Of a DNA stretch of 64,000 nucleotides, positions 41,343-53,633 are shown in pieces. Position 1 is the first letter of the stretch. Each line of letters opens with the position of its first letter. The stretch covers positions 1 through 64,000 of the forward strand of contig CBFFRP010000655.1 of the NCBI GenBank assembly GCA_965644295.1. The letters run 5' to 3'. The stretch is from Paraphysomonas bandaiensis (lineage: Eukaryota > Chrysophyceae). The translations under genes were made by a program, and so were the position numbers. Below the pieces are notes generated by a model. The model made no database searches. It saw only the letters and a list, made by a program, of their open reading frames with translations, and was not told the origin of the DNA.

Positions 41343-44282
41343 TGGCCGCTAAAATTAAAGATGGTCTCTTTATCGGAGATGCAGAGACTAGTCAAGACCC
41401 AGAGTTTCTTGAACTTAATAAAATTAATAGTTTAATAAATTTTGCTGGACGTGAAGTACCAAATGTGTGGGCTGCACACGGTACGCTTTATTCATTGTAT
41501 ACTATGACGAGATAATATATGCTGTAGGGTTAGTTTACAATACTTATAACTGGGAAGATAGGGAAGACTTCAAAGTGTTTGATCCTAAGAATGAAATTCT
41601 GTCCGAGATTGTATTATTTGTTGATAAGTCATTGAGGTGTGTACGTCAGTGATGGTGTAATCTTGATTGATTTTGACGGTGGCAGACATGGGGGCAGCGT
41701 ATTGATGTTTAGTTTGAATGGAACAGGAAGATGCACAGTAGCAGCATGTGCCTATCTAATGCAAAAATATGGGTATGTTGCTGTACTAACAATACTCTTC
41801 TTTTGTTTGCATAATACGATATTATATTAGTTGGGGGTTTGAGAAGTCCTACGACTTCGTCTACTCCAAGAAGCCAGATATAGAGCTCAATAGGTGTGTT
41901 GAAGCAATATAGGCAATTTGTTTTTACTATCTTAATGTGTAATCTTATATACAGGGGATTTGTGGAGCAACTGTTTATATTGGACAAGAAACTCAGGGCG
42001 AAAAGATACCAGGTATGTTTTATTAGATTTCTTACAATTACAGGCACACTCTGTGACGGAATGATGCAGGGCAAAGAGCTAACTGAGTATGACCACATGC
42101 GAATCAGTGGCTGGGATCCAGCTTATTTACTACACGCTCAACACAACTCACAATCACCTGAACACAATAAGAGACTCACAGCTGCATCCGCACATCGTAA
42201 GCTTCCGTTGCTTGAATTATCCAATCTATTCTGTGTGACGAGTTACGTTTCAGTGATTCCGGAGAGCTCGGTCTCTGATGAACTGCTCATGATTAACAGC
42301 TATATTAATAGCAAACTTACGGTGTGTCAAATGTGTGTGACTACGTATTTTCTCACATGCACTACTATACGTAGATATCATCGCTTCCCGGACCTTACCA
42401 CGATGCCATGAAGACACACAAGAACTTCACGCTGCAGATAAATCTTGCAAACAACCAAGAGGTAATATTGTCACTGTACATTCGTTGTGTAGTGCATATG
42501 TTGCGGCAGCAGGGAAGTTGATAATCTGGGGTATATCTTATTGTATTTTTAGGCTGGTGTGCATCTTCAGAGGCGCGCCCCGCCACCCTCCAACTATCGC
42601 CCCCCGAAAGGTGGCATCCTCAAGGGTGGGGCTAGTAATGGTCGAGCTGCGGCCAAGCGTCACACTAACAAAGTGGATGCGAAGGCTGCACATAGAGGTT
42701 CGACAGGAAGCAGAAGGAGCACCATGCGGGACTTGGAAGAGAGTGATGACGACATCGCTGATTTCGCATCTGGAGCGAAGAGAGAGGCCTCGCCGCCGTT
42801 ACTTCCCTCTGAACAAGCATCTGTAGTATCCGATGGCAGAGGACGATATGATGCATATGATAGCAAGCTTGAACCTTTTCCACAAGGGTCAGTGGCCTCC
42901 ACTGGAAGTGACCTGTACGACTTTGTCGGCCTCAATAACACTTCAGCCGCAAGTGTGAGGGGTAGTCATGAGGGCCTCGGTTCGATGGTCTCATCGTTGG
43001 ACATGACTTCAGCACACGGGTCCACTGCGGAGAGTAAAACTAAAGAGAGGGTAGACAGTGGAAAGACTCCTGAAGAGAGACTACATAGTTTGTTAGGGAG
43101 TCTCCAGAGGGGAAAGGTGGAGACCACCATATGCTGCATCATTTCATCCGCTTTTTTGTTTGTCTGCACTGCTTGCTTTTATTTGCCTACTCCTCCGCTT
43201 GGGTGACTTTGATGTGTGTTTCTCTGAAGCCTTGTCATATGAGTTTTTGTTACTTGTGTAATACGTACGTCATGTAGACTCGGACAGCTTCCTCTGAAGT
43301 TGCGCCCGCTGCCGAAGAGAAAGGGTGAGTGTATTTAATCGCGGGGATGTATATCTAACATGTTGTTCTATTTATTTGTCCTTGTAGGAGCAGTAGAGAG
43401 TATGCTAGGGGGGACTTGTGGGCCAAAGCTACAGCCAGGCAGCAGCAACAGCAGCAGCATATAGACCCTTCGATTCATGATGTGGCGTCTATGCCTGTGA
43501 CACCTGCGTATAGGGCACCAGCTGGGCGTACACGAGAGCGAGAAGCTAAAGAAGTCCGCGGATCGGGCAGAACAGCAGGGATGGGTATGCCTGTAAGAGC
43601 AGGAGGGGCTGTGACATCATCATCTGCCGGTGCCTCTGGTGGGTGGATGCAAGAGGATGGCAACCAGCAGCACGCCTCTCAATACTATAACCACAGTGGG
43701 GGAAGAGTCAGGAGTAGTAGAGGGCCCAGTAGCTCCGGTAGCAGCAGACACCAGCCTGCTGGTAGTGGTGGTGCAGGAACATCACGCAAACCACCCCAAC
43801 AGTACAGACATGGTAGTCCGGCACCACAGGTATCTCGAACAGGCTTAACCTCACGAGCGGCAGGGATGAGAGGAGGTTCCAATGGTGACATACACAGTGC
43901 AACAAGCAGTATAGGTGAGTTCTTGTGCATTCAATGGTGTATTTGTTATTACCGATATATCTGTTTTGAGTGTTGATATGTAGCTGAAAGCGCTAGTGGA
44001 GATGATATGGTGGCAGAAGCAGTCAGGAAGCAACGACAGAGTGTTCCGGGAAGAACTTACAACAGCTCAGGTTCAGGCAGGTCGTCAACTCCACCAAGGC
44101 AGAGGTCGGGAAGTGCGCAAGTATCATCATCTCTGTTACAGAGTACTGCATCCTCTAGCAGGCGTGCTATGACCCCTAACAGAGATAAGAGGTCTAGTAC
44201 ACCCGTTCGGGAGAGGAGAGAGACTCCTACCCGTGACAGACGCTCCACCCCTCAACGAGAACCTAGGGGATGGAGATACTGA
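41343..44282 (+). CDS. Dual-specificity-phosphatase-like pseudophosphatase with disordered tail
   Basis: About ten exons. MAAKIKDGLFIGDAETSQD and INSLINFAGREVPNVW are the opening of a DSP fold, followed by YNTYNWEDREDF and DEIVLFVDKSL-like text. Where an active DSP has HCxxGxSRS, this protein reads VLMFSLNGTGRCTVAACAYLM: the nucleophile Cys is Ser and the preceding His is Phe, while the Arg of the loop is kept. Catalysis by the usual mechanism is therefore not expected. After WGFEKSYDFVYSKKPDIELN the protein continues GWDPAYLLHAQHN, ELLMINSYINS and LPGPYHDAMKTHKNFTLQI. It ends in a long Gly/Ser/Arg/Gln-rich disordered tail with PPKGGILKGG and repeated SSTPxRxRR motifs, finishing REPRGWRY. It is probably a phosphoprotein-binding scaffold; a flagellar role is a guess from the neighbour. 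Confidence 0.8.
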
Positions 44283-45568
44283 TAACATAGCCAACCAGCC
44301 TCTTTACACGCTTATAAGATATTAATGGTAGCACAGTATATACCCCATACCATGTAAGACCAACTTCTAGATGGATGACGTCATGCATGTATGAAGCAAG
44401 ATGAATCAAGATTTCGATTGCAGCGTGTGTATTGTATTATTGCAGCCAATGTCGTCCCCTATGCAGGCTACTACGTAGCTGCAATCAGCAGTGGGAGAAT
44501 GATTGAGTAGTATGCAGGCATCTTATGTATTAAAACACTATTAATTGTGTGGGTGTGCAGTAGTAAATCTAATATAAGAATAATACTATGCTCTATCATA
44601 GTGGAATGTGAGAGGATATGTGCAACGTAAGTAGAAACGATTTCATTTAGTTACTCTCCTCAGCGAAGTCGGACTTCTTTTACAGATTCAGGTAATGTTC
44701 TGGGGGGGATAAGCGATAAGGCTAGGTTTGTCAACCAAATTGACTAGGTTTAATTATATTTCCCGATGAATATTCTTTGTTACTCAAAACATACGCGAAT
44801 AACTTAATGCCACAGTGAAGTACATATGAAGCATAAATGCTAAATCATAACATTGTAAAATGTAATTCGTCGCTGTTTAACCTTAGCAGTGGTAAAACAA
44901 ATTTATAACTTTCAATCTTCATTCATTTAAAATTGATCTTTTATAATATTACAATTAACCAATTATATTTTCATCTGAATGACACTATTGTAAAAACTTT
45001 GATTTTTTAAATAGATATATATCAATCATCGATATCTCGTTTGGCAGTTATTAAATTTCGCCAAGTAAAACGTCCATACTCCTTACTGACTAACTTTAAG
45101 TCGTGTGAAGCCTGATGCCGCGGCAAATGAAAGGTCAGTCACGGCACGAATAAGCTTGCACTTCATAATAAATTGACGCTGTATAGATTTAAATACGGAA
45201 ATATTTCTTTGAAAATACAATTAATTTTCCATATGTTTCTGTTGTAGAGTACACAGTAGTAGGATTCTTATTTCTTATTTGAGACAGATGGAATAGCGGC
45301 ATTATACATTATGCTGCTAGGAACTATCACTTGTCGATTTGTCAGTTCATATACTATCAATACCAAAGAAATCTTTATTCTCAATTCTCTTAATACTTAT
45401 TACGCACCTCGCTATATCATAACCAAGCCTCATGAAATACTTTCCCTGCACAATTGCAAACTAGACCACGGCATCTAGCTAGTAAAGTAGATTCAGATCA
45501 CATCGCACTGCGTCGCACAACTGAACTTGCAAGTGGTAACTACACTACAGGGACAGCTACAAGTGGAT
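44283..45568. other. Intergenic between convergent genes
   Basis: AT-rich and mostly unique. It contains a truncated copy of the composite-element start at 44654-44714 (CTCCTCAGCGAAGTCGGACT ... GGGGGATAAGC). No coding signal was recognised. Confidence 0.55.
44654..44714 (+). repeat. Truncated 5' fragment of the composite element
   Basis: It matches the first part of 25833-25870 (CCTCA.C.AAGTCGGACT then GGGATAAG) but with an unrelated insertion between the two parts, and without the GAACGGAAGTGG module downstream. Confidence 0.5.
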
Positions 45569-47627
45569 CTACTCCGCCTTGGATGACACGCGGATTGATC
45601 TGTCCATGGAGCAACTGACAAGTGAGGATGCTCTGTGAGTCCAGCCGAGCCCGGTCACAGCCTTCTTATGGATCTCCAGCCTCTGCGGTACCAGACATAC
45701 GCATAAGTCAAGAAGAGGAAATATATGGCTCTTACATTCATCTCGGACCACTCCTTCACCACAGAGACGGAGATAGCACCAGCAGCAGATCCGCATGCAA
45801 GGTACACACCTGCACCCACAAAAACGTTAACAGAGCCAAGCACAGATGGTAGCATGTGGCGTACCAGAGTAGTCAAAAGCCACGGACGTCACGGCTTTAG
45901 GACTGAGGGCTGCAAGGAAACAAAGTGATTAACAATAAATCAACGCAGCAAAACTATATACTCTTATATCGCATCTAATTACGAATATACTACTATGTCC
46001 TATACTAAAAAAAACACCACGGCACAGTCTATTCCACCGTCAAAAAGCAGATGTGTAACTCACCCTCTATTTTTTGCAAGGACTTCTGCTTTCTGAGGTC
46101 CCATATGTGGGCGCAACCATCTTCACCGCCTGTAGCCAGCATGTATCCATTCTCGTTAAACGACATGCTCAGCACACCTCCTGTGTGTTCAGAGCAGTTA
46201 GCGACATTAGCTTGCTCCCGAATGTCCCAGATGCGGACCGACCCATCAGAACCTCCTGTTGCAAGAATAAGGCCATCTGGGTGAAAGCAGCCACTTTGAA
46301 TTGGGGAGAGGTCCTCCCCACCCTGTCCCTGTGCCTTATTCTGTTGCACCAATGATACACCTCTGTTTACATCCAGAAAGCACCAGGAGCTGTCCGAGGA
46401 CACAGAGACCAGATAATCACCTAGTGCAACAAAACGTAGCATGTTAATACCAAGTCGTAGCAGTGGACTTTCTAAATAATAGAGAGAAAGTGATTTATAC
46501 CTGTGGGGTGCACTGTGAGGCCAGTCACGTCAGCACTGTGTGTAGAGAACGAAGTAGCTTCAGAGTAGGAAAAGGAATCTGTACTTGTGGACGGTTTCCA
46601 CACCTTGACTGTGTTGTCCGCTCCACCAGTGAATGCCAATGGGCGTGTTGTCTCTGCATTTTCATGAAGAGCAACGGCAGTAACTTTCTTGGAGTGTCCC
46701 TTTAAAGTACAAAGGACCTCTCCGGAGGGTATACTAGTCAATATGGCATGCTTGTCCGCACCCCCAGTGAGGGCCAGAGAGGATGCTTCCGAGGACAACA
46801 GAGCAAGACAAGTGACCCCTGGTTTCGAGGACTGATGCGGAGTGAATGATGCCACCTGAGAATAACCCGCAACATCCTCTTTCGAGCTGAGGTCTGCCGG
46901 GGGCTTCCTTCCTTTCCTTCCCTTGGTGAGTTCTCCATATTTCTCTGTAATTTTCTCCAGCACACCCTCGCCCAGACCTGTTTCCGTGGCTCCACCAGAT
47001 ACCTCCATAGCCTCAGTATCTGGGGCGGACATGGCCCCATCTGTAGGGACGGTAACCCCCTGACTCTGTAGCATAGAGAGCATAGCCCGGGCCTCGTCGC
47101 GCTCTCGCATAAGTCGCGCGATAACACGGCACGCAGCGTCATGCTGGTAAAGCGCCTGAGAAAGCTCCTGTCTGGTGCTATCCAGATGCTGCTTCAGTGT
47201 AAAGGTCTCCAGCATAAGCTCATCCCATTCATTCTGTATTAAATAATTACAGTTGATACAAGAAAATTAAAGTTTGTATTTACCTGAAAGAGAGTAAGCA
47301 TTCCGGGAATGCTTGTCGCATTGAGAGGTCTGGGTTTCACAGCTTTGTTGGCTATATTACCATATAAATAATTGATTCAAATGAATCATATTTTTTGTTA
47401 CCTTGAACTGAAACGAAATCCTCTTCACTTGTAGTCTCTCCGGTCATGGGGCACGTGCCGCTCTCCTTTATATGCTTCAGAACTAATTGTTTTTCATATA
47501 AATGACCGGTGCGTCTTGATACCACTGGTTCCTGAGGAACCTCTCCTGAAACTAATAGAGTGTGTTAGTTTATATGATATATACAGGGATATATATATAT
47601 ATGCATGTACATACTTGCACAATACAT
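45569..47627 (-). CDS. PRP19: Pre-mRNA-processing factor PRP19 (U-box/WD40 E3 ligase)
   Basis: Core subunit of the spliceosomal NineTeen complex. A 13-nt first exon (47627-47615) encodes MYCA plus one base. Splicing to the acceptor before TTTCAGGAG gives MYCAISGEVPQEPVVSRTGH, the exact opening expected for the family. The U-box continues LYEKQLVLKHIKESGTCPMT and EDFVSVQ. Next are KPRPLNATSIPGMLTLFQNEWDE and the coiled coil (LDSTRQELSQALYQHDAACR, VIARLMRERDEA). WD40 repeats follow: VTCLALLS, TGGADKHAILTS, LKGHSKKVTAVALHE, FTGGADNTVKVW, ATGGSDGSVRIWDIRE, LATGGEDGCAHIWDLRK. The last exon ends RVSSKAE at 45569. Six or more introns are present. Loss of the tiny first exon from gene models is likely. 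Confidence 0.93.
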
Positions 47628-49200
47628 AATACTTGACTGGATAATAAGCTGCCGTGCAAACAAGTAAAGAAAGCGCTTTGATTATAAGTTATCTAACACT
47701 GATTATTCAGTGCAATAACAAATTTCAAATAAGGCGCTGTGAGAATGCAAATGAATGTTTGTTGCACAGCAATTGAGATGGAGGACCGCACTGGTTCTAT
47801 ATAATAATGTGCAGGTATACATACATACATACATACATACATACAATCATACGTATAAGGGCTAGTGTATAAAATTATTGGACGATCCACACTGCTGCAC
47901 AAGTGTGTGGTTTAAGTACAAAGTCATGAGGCTTTTTTTTTAATTGAGTAGTTTAGTTTCTCTGGCTTTTATGTAGAAAACTACCTTTCCCAGTTCTATT
48001 TTCCCATTTTTCAGTGAAAACTGGGATTTAGTTTATCATAATCCTGGTTTCCGTATCCATATAATACATTCTTATAAAAATATACGATGATAGAGTGTTC
48101 CACTCAAGTGGTATCTATATATGAAGATATCAGTATCCTTACATCACTCCTAGTAGAGTGGTTGTGTTGATTAAACTAAGCAATGCATACATCTTTATAA
48201 TTATCCCAACGTGTTTCTTGTGAATAGCGCCAAGCAAACTCTATCTACATCTATCCAATACATATATACATGCGTCATATATGATTATGACAAGCACCAC
48301 ATAATCTTTATGGGGAGGGGACGATAGAGCTGATCTCACAGGACCCAGAATAAGGTAGATATTCACTATCGGAATGTAGCAGTAATGATGGAAATCATCT
48401 TCTGAGCTCCTTCAATCGAGTGCCTTCCGAACGAAGTCTAGTCTTCACAAATTGAAATTTTATGTGGGTTCCGTCTGGTCGCACAGTAGGCATTTCTTTA
48501 ACTCAGACCTCAGCATCGGAGAGAGAGCCGCGATTAGACAACCCTTATTCATTGTTGATACGTTTGTCCAGTCAGGGTTAGCAGTAGTATTGGTCTGTTC
48601 TCCAAAGTACCTTGGTTGCTGCATCACCCACACCAGTGACAGTTTTGTGCGAAATGTGTATGAATATGACCCTACAGTATGCGTGTATGCGTAACTCTGA
48701 GTTTATAAACCGTCGAAGTTTCTGGCTTTTACTTATGATTAATTCAAGCCATTCTTATTTTTTCTTTCTCTTCTTTATTAGATTTTTTGGGCGCTAAGAA
48801 TTACGTAGAAACAATAGGCTGTTGAAGGCAACATATTCATGCCGCTTACAGTGAACTACTTAAAGTGGTTCTCGCGGGAATATCTAAATTGTAGAAGAAA
48901 TATATCAACTTGACAGTATTAAAATATATAAGGAATAAGGACTACTTTAGTCTGAGCTCTACTACTTGTTTTCCTGAATATCTTTTCTTTAGTGAAAAGC
49001 CACACTAATCGCCACGTGTGTGTCGAACTTCCTACATGCAGCAGCAAGGGTATAAAATTGTGTAGCACATTAATCTAATACTACTCGTGCCGACTAACTT
49101 TGCTTGAAAATGTTGTTTAAGACACTAAATAAATTTAAGTAAATTGGCTATTTATTAGTCGTTGGATAGACCGCCGAGAAATAGGGGAAGTTGTGTACAT
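47628..49200. other. Intergenic, one ambiguous open region
   Basis: Between PRP19 (-) start and RPS11 (-) stop. It holds an (ATAC)7 tract at about 47818-47844. The stretch 48452-48694 is open on the plus strand and nearly so on the minus strand, with a balanced base composition, but no family is recognised. Otherwise AT-rich unique DNA. Confidence 0.5.
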
Positions 49201-50107
49201 TTAAAACACACGGAAGATCTTCTTGACGTTCTGAGACTGTTAAATATGAAAGTCAGTACAAGTGGGTATACGAATTGCTGAGAGTAGCGTACCTTGTTGA
49301 GGGTGGGTTGGTGCTCAAGGACGTTGAACTTGACGGTTTTAGCGAGGGGTCTGCACTGGCCAACAGTAACCACATCACCCTCAGTGACATTGGTAAAGCA
49401 AGGAGAGCAGTGGACAGACATATTGGAGTGCCTCTTCTCGAATCTGGAGTGAAAGCAGTTGTCAGATGTAAAGATCAATAAAATAAGGAAATGCATTCGA
49501 GAATATGTACAACAGTAGCACTATGAGGCTGCATATAGCACCATATAAACGAGGTAGTACGAATAGTACTCTCATACAACAGAAGCCACTAAAACTATTG
49601 AGCCATACAGAATGTATGCACTCCATCGTAATAAGTGCCATGCAATGTAGTCAAATATACGGGACACATGCAGATGTGGTTACCTTCTGTATTTCTTAAC
49701 GTATTGAAGGTAATCGCGACGAATGACAATTGTTCTCTTCATCTTGTTGGAGATAACAATACCCTTGAGGATACGGCCACGGATAGAGACGTTGCCGGTG
49801 AAGGGGCACTTCTTGTCAACGTAGGTGCCCTCAATGGCAGACTTAGGGGTCTTGAACCCAAGTCCGATAGACTTGTAGTATCTCATACCCTAAAATTTTA
49901 AAAGGATTAATAAATTATGTAACGATATATAAGATAGATGAGATACCTTGCGAGTCTTCTTGCCCAGAGCGCGCTTTCTGCCAATGAAAATGGCATCCTG
50001 CTTCTGGTACGCCTTCTCGGTCTACATCAACAATACAAAAGAATGACTCCATGACAGAATATAACACGACTTCACTCAATTACCTGATCGGTCTCACGGA
50101 ACTCCAT
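49201..50107 (-). CDS. RPS11: 40S ribosomal protein uS17 (RPS11)
   Basis: Five exons. The start MEFRETDQ (50107-50084) joins [20 protein letters not shown] and KKTRK. These join [20 protein letters not shown], the hallmark [17 protein letters not shown], and [18 protein letters not shown] split Arg codon joins [16 protein letters not shown] and [21 protein letters not shown] last small exon [11 protein letters not shown] stops at 49201-49203. Every block matches eukaryotic RPS11, and the length of about 155 residues is normal. Introns are 60-220 nt. It is divergent from RPB5, sharing 350 bp upstream. Confidence 0.95.
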
Positions 50108-50457
50108 AATTCAGCCAATTTAATGTCTACTCAATGTATGTATATATATTCCTTGTCGCTCACTATGCAGTCCTCGTTTTTGCCAGCCAAGTAAACCCCA
50201 TATCTTCAATCGACGTTTTCAGTTTTGAATTGATGGAACCTCTATTCCATTCGATGTTTTGTTTTTGGTGAGCATATCACTCCTGCATTGCATACATATG
50301 TACTGTATGTATATCGTGAAATACCTATATGACAACCTCCCATAACATACCACTGCACACCATTGATCAGGTTTACCAGTGCAGTAACTATTATTTGCTG
50401 CTTATTGCCTCTCAAAACAATTTTTAATTTATTCTTACTTACTTCTGAGGCCGTAAA
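50108..50457. promoter_or_regulatory. Bidirectional upstream region of RPS11 and RPB5
   Basis: Only 350 bp separate the two start codons. It contains a TATGTATATATAT stretch close to RPS11 (50135-50150) and ACATACATATGTACTGTATGTATATC at about 50290, which resembles simple-sequence tracts before other genes here. It must hold both promoters and 5' UTRs. Confidence 0.5.
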
Positions 50458-51096
50458 ATGAACAGCAATACAGTTGGTGGTTTGTCTCCAGAGACATCTA
50501 AACTCTTTCGAGTTAGAAAAACTTGCCTGAAAATGTTATCCAAACGTGGATATATTGTGCCTGATGAGTATCTAAATATGACGACCGAGGAGTTTAGACT
50601 GCAGTTTGGTGATGAACCATCTCGAGAGAACCTCACAATATTCGTTGAAAAAGCTGATGATGCAACTGATCAGATATTTGTTTTCTTTCCAGTCGACGAG
50701 AAGGTTGGAGTAAATCCAATTAAGGCTTACTGCTTGCGAATGAAGGAACAAGGAGTAAAACGTGCCATTATTGTTGTCAAGAATAATTTGACGCCATGCG
50801 CGAAGCAAGCACTGAAGGAATTGGGGGTGCGAGGTTATCGTATGGAATATTTTAGAGATGCCGAGATGCTTGTCGACATTACTGAGCACAAATTAGTTCC
50901 TGAGCATGTAGTGCTTACTACACAGGAGAAAAATGAACTTCTGATTCGTTATAAGTTGAAGCCATCCCAATTACCTCGTATCCAGCTACAGGATCCCATG
51001 TCCCGCTATTTGGGACTGAACCATGGACAAGTAGTGAAAATTGTTCGTCCAAGTGAAACTGCAGGAAGATACATCACATACCGTATATGCACGTAG
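50458..51096 (+). CDS. RPB5: RNA polymerase subunit RPB5 (RPABC1)
   Basis: Shared subunit of RNA polymerases I, II and III. Single exon, 212 residues, the normal length. The N-terminal jaw domain has LFRVRKTCLKMLSKRGYIVP and FGDEPSRENLTIF. The C-terminal archaeal RpoH-like domain has LVPEHVVLTTQEKNELLIRY, KLKPSQLPRIQLQDPMSRYL and GLNHGQVVKIVRPSETAGRY, ending ITYRICT. All signature blocks are intact. The absence of introns contrasts with the ribosomal protein gene beside it. Confidence 0.96.
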   Translation: MNSNTVGGLSPETSKLFRVRKTCLKMLSKRGYIVPDEYLNMTTEEFRLQFGDEPSRENLTIFVEKADDATDQIFVFFPVDEKVGVNPIKAYCLRMKEQGVKRAIIVVKNNLTPCAKQALKELGVRGYRMEYFRDAEMLVDITEHKLVPEHVVLTTQEKNELLIRYKLKPSQLPRIQLQDPMSRYLGLNHGQVVKIVRPSETAGRYITYRICT

Positions 51097-52562
51097 AGTC
51101 GTAGATTTCTCTCCACAGTTTTTGTATAACCTAAGTAGTTAATCGTTATATGTTTACGCACTTGCCAACAACGCCTACAACTTTTTTGCTGTTCTTATCG
51201 CTCTGTGATGTATTGCTCCATATAGACAAAGCATCTGAATTATCTCGCAATACCAATTTTAGTGCAACTCCCCCGTCACAAATTAACTACAAAGTCAACA
51301 ATTGCAAGGCAGGCTTGGCTGCTTCATAGCATTCACTATTCACCTCGCCAAAGTCTAATATTCTACTCACGAATCAATTATTGATTTTGAAAAAACGTAT
51401 ATATATATTCAATATAGTATCATATGTATCACATCAGCTTCGCAATCAAATGAGAATTGGGTAGTCTTTTGTGACTGAATCGAATGAAGTTCTAAAGGAG
51501 ACCATCACTGGCATCAGAAATCCGGCACTGCTATGCCACAAACTGAGTACATACATTTCAGGTAGCATAATTGAATAGTACTTTAAGTTGTACGTACTGA
51601 GATAGTCTGAATGGTATGTATGATGCAGTAGAGTGTATCAACATTTGATTCGCACCTTCGCACCGAATGTGAACTTGTGTACCATTGTACTTATTCAACA
51701 TTATTATTCTTGCAACACTACGCCTACGACACACACACATGCCTGTAGTTAAGTATACAAATAGAATAGCATATTTAAAAATGAACCAGATTCTTCAATG
51801 CTAATATATAAATTCTATTTGTCAAACGTATCTCGATGGAAACAGATTACTCACACCTAAAAATAGCCCAAGAAAGCTGAATTCTACGCAACCTATTTCT
51901 TTGGCTGTAAGCAGAGTTATTAAGTAGAAATCGTCATTGTTTATGATTGCAAAAACAAGTAGTTATTTTAAAATCTTAAATAATATTGTCTAGCTATAGT
52001 TCACACAAACAATATAGAATACTTCCGTGGGATTCATCCTCCTCGTAGCACGTACTGATCTACCTGTACTTACATTACATCTCTATTGGTTCTGCTTACA
52101 CTAACCCATGTGCATTGTATGTCATATACACCATCTACGAGTATATTAAGGACATACGAGCAACTAGACCCTTGTACAGCCGATAGTTTGCTTAGTATGT
52201 ACAGGGAAACACAGAGATTGTATACTGCAAGCCTAAGGCACACCGCAAAACACTCCTTCTTAAATATCTAGCCCTATCATTGCTTCTAGGAGATATAGTA
52301 TCCATGTTAATAGCCACTGTCATAGATACACTGTATACTGAACTAGATACTGCTGCCGATGCTGCTTGAAATCCTTCCTTTTTATGTAGAAATGTTGGGA
52401 TTTATTGAATGAAAAAGTATAAAAGTGTATTATTATGATAGAAACCCCAGAAAAACTTGTTATTATACACAGCAGCCGTAAGATGTCTAGACGTATGTGA
52501 AGGCCTGTACATTACCTCTGCACTGTGAACATACCCACTCCAGTGCAGTACATTAACTGATT
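51097..52562. other. Intergenic, nothing recognised
   Basis: AT-rich DNA between RPB5 and the ferredoxin gene (both +). Small open frames (for example 51558-51740 and 52086-52271) show no motif. No repeats beyond short TATATA tracts. Confidence 0.5.
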
Positions 52563-53036
52563 ATGCCCTTCATGAACTGTCTCTATAGAATTTTCAATAA
52601 TGCCAATCGTCTAACTTGTATTTCTCTATCATCCCGACTATTAAGTAGCTCCAATAAATCGACTTTACTTATAGCAGAGTCTGTTGGATTGTGTAACGCT
52701 AATCGTCATATATTTTTATGCTGTGATCAAACAAAACCAAAATGTTGTTCAATTGAAGATGGAATGGAATCATGGAATTTTTTGAAACGACGATTAAAAG
52801 AGTTAAATTTATTAGGTCGGAAAGCGACTGTTGTTCGTACAAAAGTGAATTGCTTACAAGTATGCAAGAAAGGCCCAATAGCAGTTGTGTATCCTGAAGG
52901 AGTGTGGTATCATTCGTGTACCCCAGATGTCTTGGAAAATATTATTCAAAAGCATTTAATAGGAGGTGAAGTTGTGTCAGAGAATGTAATATTTGAAAGG
53001 AAGTTTTCAAGTGACTCACAGTTTGAACCGAGCTAA
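52563..53036 (+). CDS. Thioredoxin-fold [2Fe-2S] ferredoxin, cyanobacterial-like, organelle-targeted
   Basis: Single exon, 157 residues. The first 48 residues ([19 protein letters not shown], then [13 protein letters not shown]) are Arg/Ser-rich with almost no acidic residues, like a mitochondrial presequence. The mature domain starts [19 protein letters not shown], then [36 protein letters not shown] and [20 protein letters not shown], ending HLIGGEVV. This is the thioredoxin-like [2Fe-2S] ferredoxin family (Aquifex Fd4, NuoE-related fold); likely ligands are a Cys of each N-terminal pair and the two Cys of NCLQVC. In my recollection, the block pattern is closest to cyanobacterial and alphaproteobacterial members. 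Its electron partners are unknown. Confidence 0.85.
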   Translation: MPFMNCLYRIFNNANRLTCISLSSRLLSSSNKSTLLIAESVGLCNANRHIFLCCDQTKPKCCSIEDGMESWNFLKRRLKELNLLGRKATVVRTKVNCLQVCKKGPIAVVYPEGVWYHSCTPDVLENIIQKHLIGGEVVSENVIFERKFSSDSQFEPS

Positions 53037-53633
53037 GCATGTAGTTTTGTATTCTACTATTTATATTCTCGATAATACTATTAACGGTATATATAAATAA
53101 TATCATAGCAGCATACGCCTTACTTATAGACTATTTGACTGCATCACAAGATACTTGCATATAGTCCCTAATTTCTGTGGATACTATTGGTGATAATGTT
53201 TAGTAAGTTTCAAGAATAGATTGCAGATATGCAAATGATAAATGTAATATTAGCTTCTACAAAAGTTCACAGCAAGTTGTTTACTTTAATAAGCTATGCA
53301 ACGTGCAACGCTTTTCATTTAATATTCAAAATATGTCAAATCGTTTGAGTTGAAGATAGAAGATAGCAAGCATATCGTAAATGGAGAACTATTATGTGAT
53401 ATGTAAAGCTTCAGGCAAATAATAGATACTAGCTACGCTACCTACGAACTAACCTAGCTACACCCATTAATCTACAAAGCACAGTCATCTGAGCAAGCCA
53501 ACACACACAAATCACTTCTTACGCAATTCAGTACGCAACAGGATAGATATCGTACATCAGACATTATCGCGTCCGAAAAGAAAGACTCATAGTTTCGCAC
53601 ATAATGGAATTGCTGGCCAGAGTTCTTACATGA
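53037..53633. other. Intergenic between convergent genes, nothing recognised
   Basis: AT-rich 3' flanks of the ferredoxin (+) and the F-x-L-G-D repeat gene (-). No repeats or coding signal seen. Confidence 0.5.

Noticed and set aside
48452-48694. 80-codon open frame on plus and a similar open stretch on minus
   Set aside because: Composition is more balanced than the surroundings, but no family, exon partners or start context are convincing; left as an unexplained open region.
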